In this document: positions 48,293 to 60,500 of the stretch, in pieces
Numbering within the stretch: the stretch's first letter is position 1
Layout of the letters: every line of letters begins with the position of its first letter
Source of the DNA: Prosthecobacter sp.
GTDB taxonomy: Bacteria > Verrucomicrobiota > Verrucomicrobiia > Verrucomicrobiales > Verrucomicrobiaceae
Assembly (NCBI RefSeq): GCF_014879935.1
Contig: NZ_JACSRD010000123.1
Location: 124,001-188,000, forward strand
DNA length: 64,000 nucleotides
Direction of reading: 5' to 3'
The notes under the pieces: generated by a model
Told to the model about the DNA's origin: nothing
Database searches by the model: none
What the model saw: only the letters and a program-made list of their open reading frames with translations
Translations under genes and position numbers: made by a program

Positions 48293-49209
48293 GCGTGAAG
48301 TCGGATGCGGGGGTTCAGCAGCGCCTGGAGGATGTCCACCAGCAGGTTGAAGCTCACGATGAGAGCCGCGTAAAACGTGGAGATGGCGATCGTGAGCTGG
48401 TGGTCGCCGTTGGTGGCGGCAGCGATGAAGAACTGGCCAAGGCCCGGGAGCTGGAAGATGGTCTCCACAATGAACGAGCCGGTGAGCAGCCCCGCCGCCG
48501 CTGGACCGAGGAAGTTCAGCACCGGCAGACTGGCGAGCTTCATCGCATGCAGAAACACCACGGACGTCTCTCCCGCGCCCTTCGCTCGTGCGGTGCGGAT
48601 GAATTCCTGCGCCAGGGTCTCCCGCAGACTGCCACGCGCGAGCCGGGCGATGTAGGCGCTGTAAATGACGCCCAGGGTGAGCGCTGGCAGCACCCAGTCG
48701 GTGGAGTCAAACCAGCCGGCCACATTGAACCAGCGCAGCTTCAAGCCGAACAGCATGGCAATCAACGGCCCGAGCACCATGCTGGGCGTGCAGATCCCGA
48801 GCGTGGCCACCAAAGTGCTGCCACGATCTTCGAGCGTGTTCGGCCGCAGCGCCGCGATGGCCCCCAATGGCACACCAATGCCCAACGCGATCACCAATGC
48901 GGCGATTCCAACCGTCGCGGACACCGGAAACCCGGAGGCAATGATCTCGTCCACGCCACGGCCTTTGTAGTGGTACGAGTCAGGAAGATCGAGCGTGACG
49001 TAATGCTTGAGGGTGAGGCCCAGGCGCACAATCCACGGCTTGTTCAGGCCGAAGTACTCCTCCTGCGCCTTCTTCGTCTCCTCGGAGACGTTGCGCTCGT
49101 TCCTGATCGCACCCCCGGGCACCATTTGCGACAGCGTGAAGGTGATCGTGATCACCGCCAGGATGACGACGACGCCTTGGACGAAACGGCTGACGAGGAA
49201 GCGGATCAT
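48289..49209 (-). CDS. oppB: Peptide ABC transporter permease (OppB-like)
   Basis: MIRFLVSRFVQGVVVILAVITITF; ARLARGSLRETLAQEFIRTARAKG. Confidence 0.92.
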   Translation of the reverse strand: MIRFLVSRFVQGVVVILAVITITFTLSQMVPGGAIRNERNVSEETKKAQEEYFGLNKPWIVRLGLTLKHYVTLDLPDSYHYKGRGVDEIIASGFPVSATVGIAALVIALGIGVPLGAIAALRPNTLEDRGSTLVATLGICTPSMVLGPLIAMLFGLKLRWFNVAGWFDSTDWVLPALTLGVIYSAYIARLARGSLRETLAQEFIRTARAKGAGETSVVFLHAMKLASLPVLNFLGPAAAGLLTGSFIVETIFQLPGLGQFFIAAATNGDHQLTIAISTFYAALIVSFNLLVDILQALLNPRIRLHA

Positions 49210-49982
49210 TTCGACGGCTCGTAGAGCTTCGTGATGTCCACGGCGGCGAGTTCGACGAGGTAGGTGGCGATCTTGGCACCGAGCGCCTCCAGATAGCGCC
49301 TTCCTTTGTCGGCGGTGCTGTGCTGTGGATCGCCGCTGCCAGTGTCGTTCGTGGCCTTCAGCCAGTCCCGTTGCGCCCAGGCCCACTTCTCATTGATGGC
49401 CTTCAGTTTCCAGCGGTTGTCCGTGCCGGGGCCCCATTCGCCCTTCGGCAGCACCAGATGCGGATGCAGGTGCATGATCAGGCTCGTTTCACGTTCGTCA
49501 GCGTGATCACCGATGATCTCGAAAATGTCATCGCCTTTCACGGCCTGGAACCAGCTCACGGTGCTGAGAAACATCTTTGGATGACGCGCCTGAAGCTCAC
49601 GCAGCATCTGGCGGAAGTCGTTGCCGCCATGGCCGTTCATGATGACGAATTTCATCACACCGACGCCTTCCAGACTGGAGATGACATCCTCCAGCACGGC
49701 GAGTTGCGTACTGGGATTCATGTTGATGCAGAACGGGATGTCGAGCTGGCCGGTTTGGACGCCGAAGGGCACGTTTGGCAGGATGGCGACCTTCGCGCCG
49801 GCCTCCCATGCGATGCGTCCGGCTTCGGCGGCGATGGCATCGTTCTGCAGCGAGTCGGTGGCATACGGCAAGTGATAATTGTGCGCCTCAGTCGCGCCCC
49901 AAGGCAGAACAGCGACCTCATAGCGGGTCTGCTGCACGTGTTTCCAGTTCGTTTCGGCGATGATCCAGGGTCTCGGGTTCAT
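49206..49982 (-). CDS. Creatininase-family protein
   Basis: VAVLPWGATEAHNYHLPYATDS; NGHGGNDFRQML; DEHADERETS-like segment. Confidence 0.88.
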   Translation of the reverse strand: MNPRPWIIAETNWKHVQQTRYEVAVLPWGATEAHNYHLPYATDSLQNDAIAAEAGRIAWEAGAKVAILPNVPFGVQTGQLDIPFCINMNPSTQLAVLEDVISSLEGVGVMKFVIMNGHGGNDFRQMLRELQARHPKMFLSTVSWFQAVKGDDIFEIIGDHADERETSLIMHLHPHLVLPKGEWGPGTDNRWKLKAINEKWAWAQRDWLKATNDTGSGDPQHSTADKGRRYLEALGAKIATYLVELAAVDITKLYEPSK

Positions 49983-50115
49983 GAGGGGACTAGCATTAAA
50001 GTTTCAAGCTGCCGATGGCAATAGTGTTTGGCTCCCCTCCAGATGTTTAATTACACCGCAGAGGTCGCAGTGAACGGAAGCAGGAGCCAAGGTTGCATTT
50101 CGCAGCATCGCCGGG

Positions 50116-50484
50116 ATGATGCGGGCCATGTTTGAGTCGAAAACCGAACCGCTGGCACCACGCCATGCCTTTTTGTGGCGCGTGGTGAAACATCTGGGAG
50201 TGGCAGCCGCCGTGGTGCTGTCTGCCCTGGCCATCGGTGTCCTGGGGTATCACCACTACGCGAGATTGGGCTGGATCGACAGCCTGTTGAATGCGTCGAT
50301 GATTCTCGGCGGCATGGGACCGGTGGGAACGCTGGACACGGACGCGGCAAAGCTGTTCGCCTCGTTTTACGCCTTGTTCAGCGGGCTGGTGTTCATCTCT
50401 GTCATGGGCATCGTGCTCGCACCGGCAGCGCATCGTGCGCTGCACCTTTTCCACCTCGACGAAAAAGACCTCGAAGAATCATGA
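50116..50484 (+). CDS. Two-TM hypothetical membrane protein
   Basis: ORF with two hydrophobic segments, ATGA overlap with the next CDS. Confidence 0.6.
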   Translation: MMRAMFESKTEPLAPRHAFLWRVVKHLGVAAAVVLSALAIGVLGYHHYARLGWIDSLLNASMILGGMGPVGTLDTDAAKLFASFYALFSGLVFISVMGIVLAPAAHRALHLFHLDEKDLEES

Positions 50485-50849
50485 AAACCGAACGCGTTGC
50501 CATCGTGGGTGCCAGTGACAATCCTGAACGATACAGCCACAAGGCGCTGCTCCTGCTGCGCCGCCACGGCCATGAAGTCGTTCCAGTGCACCCAAAACTG
50601 ACAGAGATCGAAGGAGCCCCGGTGGTGCCCGACTTGAGCGCCATCACCGGTCAGGTGGACACTGTGACGATGTACGTCGGCCCGGCCATCTCCGCCGGAT
50701 TGCAGGAGAAACTCACCCTGCTGCGACCACGGCGAGTCATTTTCAATCCTGGCGCGGAAAATGCAGCATTGGAGACAGCTTTGACGAAAGCTGGAATTGT
50801 CTGCGAGGAGGCATGCACGCTGGTGCTGCTGAACACGGGGCAGTTTTGA
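50481..50849 (+). CDS. CoA-binding domain protein
   Basis: VAIVGASDNPERYSHKALLLLRRHGHEVVPVHP. Confidence 0.85.
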   Translation: MKTERVAIVGASDNPERYSHKALLLLRRHGHEVVPVHPKLTEIEGAPVVPDLSAITGQVDTVTMYVGPAISAGLQEKLTLLRPRRVIFNPGAENAALETALTKAGIVCEEACTLVLLNTGQF

Positions 50850-50882
50850 ACGCCTCCCTTCACCGCCCCGTCTCAAACCGCA

Positions 50883-51088
50883 TGCTCGAAATCCAGAAAG
50901 CCCGCATCCATGAACGCAGCAGGCTCCGCGCGAAGGGAGCGAGCGAGGACGAGATCGAACGGCTGCAAAACGCCGACCGGCTCCCTTTCAGGGCCGCTTT
51001 CGAGAATGGCAGACGCCGCCCGCGAACCGACACTCCACCTGCGGATGGGCCGCTGCTGGCTGCCCGCCAGCCCGGTATTCGCAGGTGA
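50883..51088 (+). CDS. Small hypothetical protein
   Basis: MLEIQKARIHERSRLRAKGASEDEIERLQNADRL...; short ORF filling the gap before dgt. Confidence 0.3.
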
Positions 51089-51140
51089 CTTGGTCCTTGC
51101 CCGGTCCGCCTGACCTGCCAACATCGCGGGCACGACCTGC

Positions 51141-52412
<1,272 letters not shown>

Positions 52413-52488
52413 GAAGCCAGAATTCTATTGGAATCTATTGCGCTCCGAAGCTCTAATCCTGCGTCTGGAACCAGCTCAGCATCCTCCC

Positions 52489-53136
52489 ATGAAGAACCTT
52501 TTGATATCCCTGCTGTTGTTTTCTATCGCCGCATGCTTCGCCGCTGACGCCCCGAAGAAACAAGCGCAGCTCCTGCGCACTGTGGCAGCCCAGGTGCTGG
52601 GATCAGACGGCTTCCCCAAAGGCACTGCCCAGCTTTCCAAGGGCGTCATCTTCGACGTGGTGGAGGAAACTTTTGCCGACGTGATCGGATCCATGAATGG
52701 CCGGAAATTCCGGGTGTCGAAACAAGCAGTGACGATTACCGAGAAGGAAGGCGAGCTGAAGAGCACCGTCGCAGGGTTCAAACCGGGGCAGCTTGTCATT
52801 CTCAGCGCCCGGTATTCGCTGGAGGGGAATCAGCCGCGTAATGTGAAGCAGCGGCTTCAGAAGTATCTTCCCCCGGATGGCATCCTCACGGAACCCTTCA
52901 CTTTTCTCGTCACGGACGACCTCAGCCTCGCCGCTGAAAATCAAAAAACACTGGTTCAAAGCAGCCAGACAGCGGTCGTCGTGACTGACCCGCTCACCGG
53001 CCGTCGTGTGATGGTCACCCAGACGCAAAACACCGCCACCCGCACCGCTCCGAACACGCTTGTGGTCGAATACACGTTCAATGGCAGGAAAGGCCGGAAG
53101 GTCGGGATGGAAGGCAAGCAGATGACGCTGCCTTGA
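52489..53136 (+). CDS. Secreted hypothetical protein
   Basis: Signal peptide MKNLLISLLLFSIAACFAADA. Confidence 0.6.
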   Translation: MKNLLISLLLFSIAACFAADAPKKQAQLLRTVAAQVLGSDGFPKGTAQLSKGVIFDVVEETFADVIGSMNGRKFRVSKQAVTITEKEGELKSTVAGFKPGQLVILSARYSLEGNQPRNVKQRLQKYLPPDGILTEPFTFLVTDDLSLAAENQKTLVQSSQTAVVVTDPLTGRRVMVTQTQNTATRTAPNTLVVEYTFNGRKGRKVGMEGKQMTLP

Positions 53137-53251
53137 ATCGAGTGCACGGTTTCAATAGCCGTGCTGACATCGAAGTTGCGATCCACCGGAGCGGCAGAAA
53201 CGACGATCCCGCCTTTGGATGAACTTCCACGTCCGTTTTCCGTCTGAGTTC

Positions 53252-54505
53252 CGGATGAGAAAACTGATTTCCGCGCTCCTGCTTCTGGCCTGCACCAGCC
53301 AGGCGGAGCAGTGCCTGGTGATTGGCGACAGCCTCACGAAGGAGTACGAGGCTGAGTTTCCGGGATTGTTTCCGAGCAATCCGGCTTCCTGGCAGGCACG
53401 GAACTGGATCGAGATCCTCCATCAGCACCGCACGGACTGGTTTGACACGGGCTCCTTCGACGTCTGGGCGGACATACGGGCCACAGGACATGCGCACAAC
53501 TGGGCCGTGCCGGGAGCGACGACGAGTGAATTGAAAAGCCTCATCACCAATCCCGTGAACCAGTTCTGGTGGGTACCATCGCTCAAGAATCACATTCGCT
53601 ACGATGTGGAGCGCGTCGTGATCTTCGCGGGGGGCAATGACGCAGACAGTTACTATGCGAATATCTACAACGGCCTCGCCGGCCCTGAGGTCACGAACAC
53701 GACGCTGAGCAACCTGCAGTGGCTCGTGGACTGGGTGCGTGGATTGAAGCCCTCCATTCCCATCGTGCTCGTGAGCGTGCCTCACGTTGGATGCACTCCG
53801 AAGATTCAGCAGGGCTATCCCACGGATCCCGTGAAGACCGCCCGCGTCACCGCTGCGATGGATTCTTTGAACGCCAGCCTCGCCGCGTGGGCACAGACGC
53901 AGGGCATCGGTTTCGTGCCAGGGGTGTATGAGATGACGAAAGCCCTCATCACCGACCCGTTTCGCATCAACGGCATCGAATTCTATCGCGTGGCGGATGC
54001 CGATGCCCGGCCGCGGTATGTCTTCAGCGGCGATGGCTTCCACCCCAGCACCTGTGCGCACGCGAAGATCGCCCAAATGGTGGTGCAGGCCTTCAACAAC
54101 ACCTATCCAGCGACTCCGATCGAGCCACTGACTGACGACTATCTCACCACGACCGTGCTCGGCCTCGATCCGAACCTGCCATTCAACGAATGGATGGCTG
54201 CCCAGGGCCTCAGCGGCACGTTCACTGATGATTCAAATGGCAATGGCGTGCCGAATTTGATCGAGTTCGCCCTCGATCAGCCCGCGATGCCGCAGCCGGC
54301 GATGCAAAGCGGTGTGTTGAGCCTCACGTATCGTCCACGAACCGTCTTCACCGAATGGGGCACGCTGAAGGTGCAATCCTCCACCAACCTCCTCGACTGG
54401 ACCGACGTGCCCGAAAACCAGATCACGACCAATCCCGATGGCACACGCACCGTGAGCACCGCGGCGACGGAGAAGGCGTTTCTGAGGTTTCAGGCGCTGC
54501 CGTAA
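53252..54505 (+). CDS. Secreted SGNH/GDSL hydrolase with C-terminal Verrucomicrobia-type tail
   Basis: CLVIGDSLTKEYE, FAGGNDADSYY, GDGFHPST; WMAAQGLSGTFTDDSNGNGVPNLIEFALDQ. Confidence 0.82.
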   Translation, partial: RMRKLISALLLLACTSQAEQCLVIGDSLTKEYEAEFPGLFPSNPASWQARNWIEILHQHRTDWFDTGSFDVWADIRATGHAHNWAVPGATTSELKSLITNPVNQFWWVPSLKNHIRYDVERVVIFAGGNDADSYYANIYNGLAGPEVTNTTLSNLQWLVDWVRGLKPSIPIVLVSVPHVGCTPKIQQGYPTDPVKTARVTAAMDSLNASLAAWAQTQGIGFVPGVYEMTKALITDPFRINGIEFYRVADADARPRYVFSGDGFHPSTCAHAKIAQMVVQAFNNTYPATPIEPLTDDYLTTTVLGLDPNLPFNEWMAAQGLSGTFTDDSNGNGVPNLIEFALDQPAMPQPAMQSGVLSLTYRPRTVFTEWGTLKVQSSTNLLDWTDVPENQITTNPDGTRTVSTAATEKAFLRFQALP

Positions 54506-54511
54506 GCCAGA

Positions 54512-55747
54512 TCAAACCAGCGCGGCGATGCGGCGGCAGACTTCCTCGACGTTCGAGCGGCTGTTGAAGGCGCTGATGCGGAAATAGCCTTCGCCGGCGC
54601 TGCCGAAGCCGCTGCCGGGCGTGATGACCACGTTTGCCTCGTTGAGCATCTTGTCGAACATCTGCCAGCTCGTGAGGCCATTCGGGCAGCCGACCCAGAC
54701 GTAGGGAGCGTTCACGCCGCCATAGACGGCCAGCCCGGCCTTTTTGCAGGCTTCGACGAGCAATGTGGCATTGCCCATGTAGTGCTCGATGAGCGCTTTG
54801 ACCTGCGCCTTGCCTTCGGGGCTGTAGATGGCCTCGGCTCCGCGCTGGACGATGTAGCTCGTGCCGTTGAATTTCGTGCTGTGACGACGACTCCAGAGCG
54901 GATGGATGGCCTGCTTGCCACCAGCCTTCGTTTTGCCCATCAAACCCTTCGGAATGACGACGATGCCGCAGCGGACACCGGTGAAGCCACCGTTCTTCGA
55001 GAAGCTGCGGAACTCGATCGCGCAGTCGCGAGCGCCTTCAATCTCGTAAATGGAACGCGGCAGCTCCGGATCGCGGATGAAGGCCTCGTAAGCGGCGTCG
55101 TAGAGGAGCGTGGTGCCGTTCGCGAGGGCGTATTTCACCCAAGCTTCGAGCTGCGCACGCGTGGCGACGGCCCCAGTGGGATTGTTCGGGTAGCAGAGGT
55201 AAGCGAGATCGACGGGCTCGGAGGGAATGTCGGCCACGAAACCATTTTCGGGCGTGCATTTGAGGTAGTGCAGGCCGGCGTAGGCCCCCGCTTCGTTCGC
55301 ATCACCGGTGTTGCCAGCCATGACGTTCGTATCGACGTAAACCGGATACACCGGATCGGTGATCGCGATCTTGTTCCCCGCGCCAAAGATGTCGAGGATG
55401 TTGCCGGTATCGCACTTGCTGCCGTCGGAGATGAAGATCTCATCGGCCTCGATGTTCAGCCCGCGAGATTTGAAGTCGTGCTCAGCGATGGCGTTGCGCA
55501 GGAAGTCGTAACCCTGCTCCGGGCCGTAACCGCGGAAGGTGTTGCGGTCGCCCATCTCATCGACGGCCTTGTGCATCGCCGTGCGCACGGCTTCGGGGAG
55601 CGCCTCGGTCACATCGCCGATGCCACAACGGATCAGGCGCTTCGCAGCCTCCGCGTTCGCCTCGGTGAAGGCTTTCACACGGCGGGCGATTTCGGGGAAG
55701 AGGTAACCGGCTTTGAGCTTGTTGTAGTTTTCGTTGATGTAGGCCAT
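54512..55747 (-). CDS. dapL: LL-diaminopimelate aminotransferase
   Basis: [70 protein letters not shown]. Confidence 0.95.
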   Translation of the reverse strand: MAYINENYNKLKAGYLFPEIARRVKAFTEANAEAAKRLIRCGIGDVTEALPEAVRTAMHKAVDEMGDRNTFRGYGPEQGYDFLRNAIAEHDFKSRGLNIEADEIFISDGSKCDTGNILDIFGAGNKIAITDPVYPVYVDTNVMAGNTGDANEAGAYAGLHYLKCTPENGFVADIPSEPVDLAYLCYPNNPTGAVATRAQLEAWVKYALANGTTLLYDAAYEAFIRDPELPRSIYEIEGARDCAIEFRSFSKNGGFTGVRCGIVVIPKGLMGKTKAGGKQAIHPLWSRRHSTKFNGTSYIVQRGAEAIYSPEGKAQVKALIEHYMGNATLLVEACKKAGLAVYGGVNAPYVWVGCPNGLTSWQMFDKMLNEANVVITPGSGFGSAGEGYFRISAFNSRSNVEEVCRRIAALV

Positions 55748-56013
55748 GGCAGGAAAAGGAGGGCCGCCATGGTGGCGAATCAAAGCAAAGGGTCAAGAGA
55801 GGTGGTGATCGTGCGCGAACCCTGGAATCGCACCACCTAATTCTAGGAAAACAGCGGTTAAATCACTGACTCCAAATGAGTTACAACAGGGCCAGGGACA
55901 CTTTTTACAATTATTTTAATGCAACAAAACTCGGCTCGTCTTTTCTGAGGAGGTTCTTAAAATTGCGTCAAGCAATCGACAAACTGAGAATTGTGGCAGA
56001 AATACAACCAACC

Positions 56014-56664
56014 ATGAAAAGCACGCTGTCCAGGCTCGCGCCCCTGCTCTTGATCCCTTGCCTCCTTGCCAATTGCGCGTATCCGCGCGCCACCGAATGG
56101 CAGTCCAGGCCGGTCAGTTATTACAAGCCCGGATTGTGGCACAAACCGCATTTGACCTGGCGGCTGAACACGCTGACCCCGATTCCGGCCCATTTGTCCG
56201 AACCTGAGCTTCTTCGCGAGATCGACAAAAGCTTCAGGAGCTGGGAGCCAGGCCGGGTGTTCACCTTTTCTCCCTCCAGTGGTGGAAAAGCCGACATCGT
56301 GGTCGGCTTCGACTCGGCACCGGGAAAATCATGGGACGGGCGGTTGGGGATGATGGCGGATGCAGCCTTTCCGTGGACTGCCAATCGCGGTCATATCTAC
56401 CTCGATCCATCCGAATGGTGGACCACGAAATCGTTCGCCTGGCTCGGGGACCCCATCACGGCCTGGCTGCCTTACTCCATTGGCAACGTTCTAGGCCTGC
56501 CACATTCCGATCGTTTTGGTTCGAACATGGGCAAAGGGCCGTTTAGCCCGCCTGGAAAGAAGGATTTTGAGTCGTTGCGGCTGCTGTATGCGGCAGACTC
56601 CCTGTCTCCCACCGGTGTTTACGGGGTGAACGAGCGCTCGGGTTACCGTTTCAGCGCTCACTGA
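56014..56664 (+). CDS. Matrixin-like secreted lipoprotein, catalytically degenerate paralog
   Basis: LLIPCLLANCAY lipobox-like; WLPYSIGNVLGLPHSDRFGSNM aligns to the metzincin motif of the next gene but lacks H-E and the second H. Confidence 0.7.
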   Translation: MKSTLSRLAPLLLIPCLLANCAYPRATEWQSRPVSYYKPGLWHKPHLTWRLNTLTPIPAHLSEPELLREIDKSFRSWEPGRVFTFSPSSGGKADIVVGFDSAPGKSWDGRLGMMADAAFPWTANRGHIYLDPSEWWTTKSFAWLGDPITAWLPYSIGNVLGLPHSDRFGSNMGKGPFSPPGKKDFESLRLLYAADSLSPTGVYGVNERSGYRFSAH

Positions 56665-56881
56665 GGAATCGGGAGCACCCTCACTTCGTGTCGTCCGGGC
56701 TTCTGCTGAGGATTGGGCTGACGAGCTATGGACGTCGATGGGGCTGTCGAGGGCTTTGACGTATCGATCAGGAGCCTGGCTCGCGTCCTCAATGACATGC
56801 GTCTAAACAAGGATTTACAATTCTTACATATGCGAATCGGGCTCATAAGCGAGACTCAAAGATCGGAATTTTGGGTCTGTC

Positions 56882-57532
56882 ATGAAGCAACATTCACTCG
56901 CGTTAAGTCTTGCCTTAGGAACAGCTGCGCTGCTGGGAAGCTGCGCCTATCACGAAGTCGCCTGGCAGGAGCATCCAGTGCGGAGAATGCCTGTCAGCTA
57001 CGCCAAACCCCAGCTTTGGAACAAACGCCATCTGACTTGGCGGCTCGACGCCATTGGTGTGCCCACCCGTCTCTCTTCCACGGAACTGCAGCAGTCCATC
57101 GGCACCTGTTTCCGATGCTGGGAGGCTGCCGGTGTCTTCACTTTCTCCCAAGCGCCCGTCGGGGCACCGGCGGACATCGTGATCAGCTTCCAATCACCGC
57201 CCGGCCGCTCCTGGGACGGCCAGCTCGGCCACATGGGCCATGCGACCTTTCCGTGGAGCCTTGAGCGCGGCCGGATCTACCTCGATCCCTCCGAATGGTG
57301 GAGCACCAACGCCGTCTCCCTCATCGGCGATCCGCTGCAAAGCTGGCTCCCGCATGAAATCGGCCATGTCCTCGGCCTCCAGCACACCCCGAAGCAGGAT
57401 GAGACCATGAGCGAATCCGGACCCTATGAGCAGCCCGGAGTGGAAAGCTACGCCCAGCTTCGTCGGCTTTATGCGCCGCACACGCCTGTGTTCACCTGGC
57501 TGCAATGCGTCACGGATCATTCGGCTGAGTGA
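56882..57532 (+). CDS. Matrixin-like (metzincin) secreted lipoprotein metalloprotease
   Basis: LLGSCAYHEV lipobox-like; HEIGHVLGLQH = HExxHxxGxxH at 57353..57385, followed by DETM Met-turn-like segment. Confidence 0.78.
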   Translation: MKQHSLALSLALGTAALLGSCAYHEVAWQEHPVRRMPVSYAKPQLWNKRHLTWRLDAIGVPTRLSSTELQQSIGTCFRCWEAAGVFTFSQAPVGAPADIVISFQSPPGRSWDGQLGHMGHATFPWSLERGRIYLDPSEWWSTNAVSLIGDPLQSWLPHEIGHVLGLQHTPKQDETMSESGPYEQPGVESYAQLRRLYAPHTPVFTWLQCVTDHSAE

Positions 57533-57585
57533 CTCGATTCAAAGCCCGAAGGCAAGAAAACGCCTGCCCCAGCCGTGCTCAGTGG

Positions 57586-60500
57586 ATGATCCGGCATCAT
57601 CTGCTCATCGCCTTCCTGGGTTCGTGCTTCGCCGCTGTGGCTTGGAGCGCGAATTCGAAGCTCGACTTCCCCTCCACCCCGCCCGTCGAGCCCAAGGACG
57701 CCGCGAAGACCTTCCATGTGCTCGATAGCTTCGAGATGCAGCTCATCGCCGCCGAGCCGCTCGTCACCGATCCCGTCGCCATCACCTACGATGCCGATGG
57801 TCGCGCCTATGTGTGCGAGATGAACGACTATCCCTACACCGACAAGGCCGCGCACAAGCCCAGCCAGGAAAACCCTACGGATGCTCACATCGGCAGGGTG
57901 CGCCTGCTCACCGACACCGATGGCGACGGCACCTTCGACAAGGCCACCGTCTTCGCCGACGGCCTGTCGTGGCCCACCGGCGCTGCGTGCTGGAAAGGCG
58001 GCATCTTCGTCACCGCCACGCCGGACGTTTGGTATCTCAAAGACACGAATGACGACGGCGTGGCCGATGTGCGGCAAAAGGTCTTCACCGGCTTCAAAAA
58101 GCTCAACGTGCAGGCCGTCATGAACAACCCCATCTGGGGCCTCGACCATCGCATCTACATCGCCGGAGGCTCAAACGGCGGCGAAATCCAACGCGTGCCC
58201 GGCAGCGAGAGCGTCATGCCGCTTCCAAAAGACTTCAAACCGCTGCCCATCAAGCGAAACGACTTCTCCTTCGATCCCAGCACCGGCGATGCGCGCCTCG
58301 AAAGCGGCGGCGCACGTTTTGGCAATACCTTCGATGATTGGGGCAACCGCTTCCTCTGCAACATCCGCAATCCCTGCCAGCACGTCGTCCTGCCGTATCG
58401 CTACCTCGCGCGGAATCCGTATCTCGTCGTCCCCAGCGCCCTCAACGACTGCGCCGAGGCTGGCGACCAGCTCCCCGTCTATCGCACCAGCCCGCCCGAG
58501 CCCTGGCGCGAGTTCCGCGCGAAGCGCTGGGTGCAGGAAGGCAGCCATCTGCCGAAAAGCGAGCTCGTCGGCGCTGGCGTCGTCACTTCATCGAGCGGCA
58601 TCACCGTCTATCGCGGCGATGCGTATCCGAAAGAGTATCGCGACTTCGCCTTCGTCGCCGATGTGGCCGGCAATCTCTTCTACCGCATGAAGCTCGTCCC
58701 CGACGGCGTCACCTTCAAAGCCGTGCAGGTCGATGGAAAAGCAAACTTCTGCACCAGCGACGACCTCTGGTTCCGCCCCGTGAATTTCGTCAACGCCCCC
58801 GACGGCTGCCTCCACGTCTGCGACATGTATCGCGAGGTCATCGAGCACCCCTGGAGCATCCCCGACGACATCCACACCGCCGTCGATCTGCTGCGCGGAA
58901 GGGATCGCGGGAGAATCTGGCGACTCACCCCACGCGGTTCCGTAGTCCCGCCTTCAGACGGTTCAGACAAAGCACCGGCTAAAGCCGGGACTACAAAACG
59001 AGTCACGCCCAAGCTCAGCCAAGCGAGCACCACAGACCTCGTCGCCCTCCTCGACCACCCCAACGCCTGGCACCGCGAAACCGCGCAGCGATTGCTCTTT
59101 GAACGTCAGGACAAAGAGGCTGTGGAGCCGCTGCGGGAGCTGGTGAAGAGCGGGAAGACGGCGCAGGGGAGGATTACAGCGCTATGGGCCATGGTTGCAG
59201 CAGCGACCGGCCAGAGCGGAGACTTGTCTCAACTCGCATTCGACTCACTTCGCGACGCTTTCGATTCGAACGACAGTCGGCTTGTTGATCAGGCGGCAGT
59301 CATCAGTGGAGAAGTAAGGTCCGCCATTTCTTTGATTCAGTCTTCTATTCTCATGCACCAGCAAACAAAGCTGCTCGAGCGGTCTGGCGAGCAGGGCCAG
59401 GGTATTCTTGCCGCTGTTTTCAGTCTTAGCGATGCATCAGACTCCCAAATCGCAACTCTTGCGCAATCGCTTCTTCGCATCGGATCGCGGGACCCCTGGC
59501 TGGCACCTGTTGCCATCAATGCGTGTCTGCGTGCCGGCGTGACAAAAGTCGCAACTACAGCTTTTGATCCGAGGAAAGAAGACACCAAGCAAAAGATGCT
59601 GCTGTTTCCTCTAATCGTGGAAGCAGCCGCGCAATCCGCCGATTCCAAAGTGGCCGTCGAGGCGATGGAGTTGCCAGCGGCGTTGGAAGGCATTGAGCGG
59701 GGCATGTCTGACTATCCGGTCGTTCCCTCCGGGTTCGCGGAAATTGCAGCGCGTTCTGTTCCCAAAGGTGCGCTCAAAAAGGGACGAAAGCTGGCGGATT
59801 TGCCTCTGAGCACGGCTTGCTCCGCATGGTGGAACAAGCGGATCGACACAACGTCCGAAAAGACTCTCCGTGATCATGAAGAGATAGATGAGAGCAGCCT
59901 CGCCCTGGTGGCGCTGGCTTCGATCGATCGCTTTTCACCCATGCTGAGAAACGCACTTTCGCCCTCTTCAGCCAGTGATCTTCAACTCGCCGCCCTCGAA
60001 GCCCTTGGCAGCTACCGCGAGCCCGCCGTCGCCGACATGCTCATCGACGCGTGGCCGAAGATGACGCCGGCGCTGCGTGACAAAGCCACCACCATCCTGC
60101 TCTTACGCACGGATCGCATCGCGAAGCTGCTGGATGCCATCGAGGCGAAGAAGATCACGCCCGCGCAGCTCAGCGTCGCCGCGAAGGCGACGCTCGGACG
60201 GCAGAAAACACCCGCGCTAGCCAAGCGCATCGCTAAACTCATCGGCGACGGCTCGTCGTCGAACCGGAAAGAGGTCATCGCCAAATACGTAGCGGTCATG
60301 GCTTTGACCGGCGATGTCGCCCGCGGCTCCAAAGTCTATGAAACCGCCTGCATGGTCTGCCACAAGTTCGCGGACAAGGGCAACGATGTCGGCCCGCACC
60401 TCGGCACGATCAACGCATGGACCGCCGAGCAGCTCGTCACGAACATCCTCGACCCGAATCGCGAGGTTTCGCCGAACTTCAGCCTCTACCTCGTCGAAAC

